Source of the DNA: an uncultured Curvibacter sp.
GTDB taxonomy: Bacteria; Pseudomonadota; Gammaproteobacteria; Burkholderiales; Burkholderiaceae
Assembly (NCBI GenBank): GCA_946481355.1
Contig: CAMLNH010000108.1
Coordinates: 1 to 8,414 of the forward strand
Direction of reading: 5' to 3'
Length of the DNA stretch: 8,414 bases
This document shows, in pieces, positions 5,538 to 8,414 of this stretch. The stretch's first letter is position 1. Every line of letters starts with the position of its first letter. The notes below the pieces were generated by a model. That model saw nothing but the letters and a program-made list of their open reading frames with translations, had not been told where the DNA came from and made no database searches. The translations under genes and the position numbers were made by a program.

Positions 5538-7706
5538 TCAACCCAGCGGCGCAAAGCCCGAGCTGGGGCGTGCGGCCGGCGCGGCGAGCACGCCGCCGGC
5601 CTGCAGCAGCTCGGTGATCTCGTGAGGGCGCAGCGGGCGCGCCAGCAGATAGCCCTGGAATTCGTGGCAACCCTGGAAGCGCAGGAAGTCGAACTGCGCG
5701 GGGTTTTCCACCCCCTCGGCCACCACGGTCTTGCGCAGGCTCTGGCCCAGGGAGATCACGGCGCGCGCGATCATGGCCACTTCTTCCTCGTGCTCGATGC
5801 CGGTGACCAGGGAGCGGTCGATCTTGATGATGTCCAGCGGGAAGCGGCGCAGATAGCTGAGCGAAGAGTAGCCGGTGCCGAAATCGTCCATGGCCAGCTG
5901 CACACCCAGGGCCTTGAAGTCGCGCAGGGTGTTGACCACATAGTCGCTGTCGCCCATGAACACGGTTTCGGTGATCTCCAGCTCCACCAGGGCAGGGGGC
6001 AACTGCGCCTCCTGCAGCAGGCCGGCCACATGGGCCACGATGTCGCCGCTGAGGAAGAGGCGGGCCGAGAGATTGACCGCGATGCGCAGCGGCGCGGGCG
6101 AAGACCGGTTCCACTCACGTGCAGCGGCAAAGGCGCGGCGCAGCACGGCCGTGGTCAGCGGGGCGATCAGGCCGGTCTCTTCGGCAATCGGGATGAAACG
6201 GTCAGGGCTGATCGGGCCGTAGTCGGGGTGGAACCAGCGTGCCAGCGCTTCCACGCCCACGATGCGGCGGCGGTGGTCAACCTTGGGCTGGTAGTACACG
6301 TCCAGCTCGTCATGCTCGATGGCGTGGCGCAGCGCGGCCTCGAGGTTGAGACGCTCGTCGGCCACGCGGTTGAGTTCGCGCGTGAAGAACTGAAAGGTGT
6401 TGCGTCCGCTGTTCTTGGCCGCGTACATGGCGGTGTCGGCGTGCTTGAGCAGGGCGTCGCTGTCTTCGCCGTCAGCCGGGTACATGGCCACGCCCAGGCT
6501 GGCCCCGACGTGGAACTCGCGCCCCGAGAGCATGACGGGTTGGCCGATTTCGGTCAGCACGCGCTTGAGTTGCGAGATCACGGTGCTGGCGCGGAAGTGG
6601 TCGCTGAGCAGCAGCACGAACTCGTCGCCGCCCAGCCGGGCCACGGTGTCGGTACCGCGCACGCAGTGCTGCAGGCGGGCAGCGATGGCCTTGAGCAGCT
6701 CGTCACCGGCGCCGTGGCCCAGGCTGTCGTTGATGAACTTGAAGTTGTCCAGGTCGATGAAGACCACGGCCAGGTAATAGCCCAGCCGGTCGGCGCGCGC
6801 GATGGCCTGCTGCACCCGGTCGGCCAGCAGGATGCGGTTGGGCAGACCGGTCAGCATATCGTGGTTGGCCTGGCGTTCCAGCTCCTCGTGGTAGCGGCGG
6901 CGCTCCGAAATGTCCTGTACCGTGCCCTCGTAATACTGCGCACGGCCCTCGGTGTCACGCACCACATGGGCGTTTTCCGAGATCCAGATTCGTGTGCCGT
7001 CGGCACGGTAGACCTCGGACTCGAAGTTGAGCACCTCGCCGTGTGATTCCATGAGCTGGCGGAAGCGCTCGCGCTGACTGCTTTTCACATAGAGCTGGCG
7101 GCCGATGTCGTCCAGGCCGCTCATCAGGGCTGACGGGGAGGGGTAACCGTAGAGGCGCGCCAGGGCCGGGTTGGCCGCCAGGTAGCGACCTTCGGGCGTG
7201 GTCTGGAAGATGCCTTCGGAGGCGTGTTCGAAGATGTTGCGGTAGCGCAGCTCGGCTTCCTTCTGGGCCTGCACCATCTCGCGCTGGGCCGTGATGTCTT
7301 CGATGAAGCCTTCGATCACCAGTTCGCCCTGCTCGTCGTGCACGGCGATGCCGCGCTCGTGCACCCACTTGATCAGGCCGGCCTGGGTGGTGATACGGTA
7401 CTCGACCGTGAAGCGCTGGCCGCTGTGCACGGCCTCGTCGATCTGGGCGCGCACGCGGCTGCGGTCCAGCGGGTGGGTGATGTCTTCCCAGCTGATGACC
7501 GCGTTCTGCACCAGCTCCGAGGGGCCATAGCCCGTCAGGCCCTGGCAACCCTGGCTGACGAAGATCATGCGCCAGGTCTCGTCATGCCGGCAGCGGTAGG
7601 CCATGCCGTCCAGGTTGTTCACCAGGGTGTCGAGCACGCGGGCGCGGTCGAGTTCGCCTATGCTCAGCAGGCTGGCGCGGCGGATGCGTGCGGGGTGGAC
7701 GGTCAT
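5538..7706 (-). CDS. PAS-PAS-GGDEF-EAL cyclic-di-GMP turnover protein
   Basis: A 722-residue signalling protein without predicted membrane segments, so probably cytosolic. Two PAS sensor domains (about 24-139 and 150-270) precede a diguanylate cyclase domain (about 283-440, starting DMLTGLPNR) and a phosphodiesterase domain (about 455-705). The cyclase motif GGDEF is exact at 359-363, and the inhibitory product-binding site RxxD is present at 350-353 (RGTD). The phosphodiesterase residues are also intact: EAL at 486-488, a NLS element, ELEITE, DDFG at 607-610, KIDRS and AEGVE. Both activities are thus possible, with the PAS domains or GTP binding deciding the balance. No PAS ligand residue could be assigned. 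The start is uncertain: ATG at 7706 is preferred, but a GTG at 7769 would add 21 residues, and neither has a good Shine-Dalgarno. It is divergent from the carboxylase gene and convergent with the HAD gene. Confidence 0.95.
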   Translation of the reverse strand: MTVHPARIRRASLLSIGELDRARVLDTLVNNLDGMAYRCRHDETWRMIFVSQGCQGLTGYGPSELVQNAVISWEDITHPLDRSRVRAQIDEAVHSGQRFTVEYRITTQAGLIKWVHERGIAVHDEQGELVIEGFIEDITAQREMVQAQKEAELRYRNIFEHASEGIFQTTPEGRYLAANPALARLYGYPSPSALMSGLDDIGRQLYVKSSQRERFRQLMESHGEVLNFESEVYRADGTRIWISENAHVVRDTEGRAQYYEGTVQDISERRRYHEELERQANHDMLTGLPNRILLADRVQQAIARADRLGYYLAVVFIDLDNFKFINDSLGHGAGDELLKAIAARLQHCVRGTDTVARLGGDEFVLLLSDHFRASTVISQLKRVLTEIGQPVMLSGREFHVGASLGVAMYPADGEDSDALLKHADTAMYAAKNSGRNTFQFFTRELNRVADERLNLEAALRHAIEHDELDVYYQPKVDHRRRIVGVEALARWFHPDYGPISPDRFIPIAEETGLIAPLTTAVLRRAFAAAREWNRSSPAPLRIAVNLSARLFLSGDIVAHVAGLLQEAQLPPALVELEITETVFMGDSDYVVNTLRDFKALGVQLAMDDFGTGYSSLSYLRRFPLDIIKIDRSLVTGIEHEEEVAMIARAVISLGQSLRKTVVAEGVENPAQFDFLRFQGCHEFQGYLLARPLRPHEITELLQAGGVLAAPAARPSSGFAPLG
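5574..5601. terminator. GC-rich hairpin near the convergent gene ends (possible terminator)
   Basis: GGCCGGCGCGGCG (5574-5586) can fold against CGCCGCCGGCC (5591-5601) into an 11-bp stem with a 2-base bulge and the loop AGCA. It lies inside the 3' end of the GGDEF-EAL coding region, about 40 bases past the HAD stop. No T run follows on the plus strand, so it does not meet the usual criteria for an intrinsic terminator. It is listed because the 3-bp gap between the two stop codons leaves no other room for one. It could be chance in GC-rich coding DNA. Confidence 0.2.
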
Positions 7707-7824
7707 GGCGGGGCGGGTTATGCGCAGGGCTGATCTTGAACAAGCAATCCCCGTGCCGGCAGGATGCACCGCTGTGGTGCGTTATCGGGGCCCATGCTGC
7801 GCAGCCCACCCCGAATCTGCCACA
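7707..7824. other. Divergent intergenic region between the GGDEF-EAL gene and liuB
   Basis: These 118 bases, together with the operator beyond them, form the shared upstream region of two divergent genes. They contain a small hairpin, GCACC-GCTGT-GGTGC (7766-7780), which overlaps the alternative GTG start of the minus-strand gene, and a 10-bp palindrome GCTGCGCAGC (7796-7805). On the minus strand a TTGCTT and a CATAAC lie 19 bases apart, a weak promoter candidate for the signalling gene. No convincing coding sequence is seen. Confidence 0.35.
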
Positions 7825-7848
7825 ATTGACGTTTACGTAAACGTCAAT
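7825..7848. promoter_or_regulatory. Perfect 24-bp palindromic operator upstream of liuB (liu-type)
   Basis: A perfect 24-bp palindrome: the left arm ATTGACGTTTAC is the exact reverse complement of the right arm GTAAACGTCAAT. It differs from the copy at 2900-2923 at a single base. The flanking CA-AAT on the left and ATC on the right are shared too, and CACAAT (7821-7826) occupies the same place as the -10-like CATAAT of the other copy. It lies 25 bp before the ATG of the carboxylase subunit, a defining gene of leucine breakdown, which supports a LiuR- or LiuQ-type regulator as the ligand. The site could also influence the divergent GGDEF-EAL gene, whose start is 119 bp away. Confidence 0.85.
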
Positions 7849-7873
7849 CATCCCTCGCAGAGGTCAAGCCACC

Positions 7874-8414
7874 ATGCCTATCCTGGACACCCAGCTCAAC
7901 GCCCGCTCGGCCGACTTCCAGGCCAACGTCGCTGCCATGCGCGCGGTGGTGGACGACCTCAAGGCCCGCATCGAGGAAGTGGCCCAGGGCGGCGGTGAGG
8001 CGGCCCGCGCCAAACACACGGCCCGCGGCAAGCTGCTGCCGCGCGAGCGCGTGCAGCGCCTGCTCGATCCAGGCACGCCTTTCCTGGAGTTCAGCCCTCT
8101 GGCTGCCTACCAGATGTACGGCGGTGACGCGCCCTGCGCCGGGGTGATCGCGGGCATCGGCCGCGTCAGCGGTGTGGACTGCGTGATCGTCTGCAACGAC
8201 GCCACCGTCAAGGGCGGCACCTACTACCCCATGACGGTCAAGAAGCACCTGCGTGCGCAGGAGATCGCCGAAGCCAACCGCCTGCCCTGCATCTACCTCG
8301 TGGATTCCGGCGGCGCCAACCTGCCCAACCAGGACGAGGTGTTTCCCGACCGCGAGCATTTCGGCCGCATCTTCTACAACCAGGCCAACATGAGCGCCCA
8401 GGGCATCGCGCAGA
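7874..8414 (+). CDS. liuB: 3-methylcrotonyl-CoA carboxylase carboxyltransferase (beta) subunit, N-terminal part
   Basis: The biotin-dependent enzyme carboxylates 3-methylcrotonyl-CoA to 3-methylglutaconyl-CoA in leucine degradation; this non-biotinylated subunit transfers CO2 from carboxybiotin to the substrate. The visible 180 residues, of about 535 in the family, form the first part of the N-terminal carboxyltransferase domain. Diagnostic segments are [31 protein letters not shown] and [18 protein letters not shown], the last two typical of methylcrotonyl- rather than propionyl- or acetyl-CoA carboxylases. The ATG at 7874 follows a CAGAGG at 7858-7863 and gives the usual N-terminus. The reading frame is open to the window end. 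The biotin-carrying alpha subunit, enoyl-CoA hydratase and HMG-CoA lyase genes are expected further downstream. The gene is also called mccB in some annotations. It is probably controlled by the palindrome at 7825-7848. Confidence 0.96.
   Translation, partial: MPILDTQLNARSADFQANVAAMRAVVDDLKARIEEVAQGGGEAARAKHTARGKLLPRERVQRLLDPGTPFLEFSPLAAYQMYGGDAPCAGVIAGIGRVSGVDCVIVCNDATVKGGTYYPMTVKKHLRAQEIAEANRLPCIYLVDSGGANLPNQDEVFPDREHFGRIFYNQANMSAQGIAQ

Noticed and set aside
5622..7046. 474-codon open frame on the plus strand
   Set aside because: Antisense to the GGDEF-EAL gene, whose domains and catalytic motifs are unmistakable; the plus-strand product has low-complexity composition and no family signature.

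Overview
The window is GC-rich, densely coding DNA from what looks like a betaproteobacterium, most likely a member of the Comamonadaceae (Burkholderiales). That placement is an inference from base composition, protein styles and the remembered neighbourhood of acyl-CoA and leucine catabolism genes; no database comparison was possible. Nine protein genes account for nearly all of the sequence. The first (thiolase) and last (methylcrotonyl-CoA carboxylase beta subunit) run off the ends. No tRNA, rRNA, CRISPR array, insertion sequence or prophage gene was seen.

Layout, left to right. The C-terminal part of an acetyl-CoA acetyltransferase-type thiolase (to 502) is followed by a 101-bp gap rich in inverted repeats. 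Next come a transmembrane methyl-accepting chemotaxis protein (604-2124) and, after a 91-bp gap, a short-chain dehydrogenase/reductase (2216-2884). A 24-bp near-perfect palindrome (2900-2923) sits just ahead of a tight four-gene operon: short-chain-type acyl-CoA dehydrogenase (2937-4064), single-domain rhodanese (4087-4503), a YchJ-like SEC-C protein (4507-4887) and a HAD-family phosphatase (4884-5534). Facing that operon, with only 3 bp between stop codons, is a PAS-PAS-GGDEF-EAL cyclic-di-GMP protein on the minus strand (5538-7706). In the divergent gap beyond it lies a second copy of the palindrome, now perfect (7825-7848), 25 bp ahead of the carboxyltransferase subunit of 3-methylcrotonyl-CoA carboxylase (7874 to the window end), the signature enzyme of leucine catabolism.

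How the parts fit. The two palindromes are almost identical (27 of 29 positions including flanks) and both lie immediately upstream of acyl-CoA catabolic genes. The acyl-CoA dehydrogenase operon and the methylcrotonyl-CoA carboxylase gene are therefore probably one regulon, of the kind controlled by LiuR- or LiuQ-type regulators of branched-chain amino acid degradation. The thiolase fits the end of the same pathway (acetoacetyl-CoA to acetyl-CoA). Two signalling genes, a chemoreceptor and a c-di-GMP turnover enzyme, lie between these metabolic genes. Neither has a visible copy of the palindrome of its own, although the second copy lies in the gap the GGDEF-EAL gene shares with liuB.

The less ordinary features are non-coding: the operator pair, a hairpin that would hide the chemoreceptor's ribosome binding site, a similar hairpin abutting the start of the dehydrogenase/reductase, and overlapping inverted repeats ahead of the chemoreceptor gene. 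I found no clear sign of a wholly new multi-gene system.
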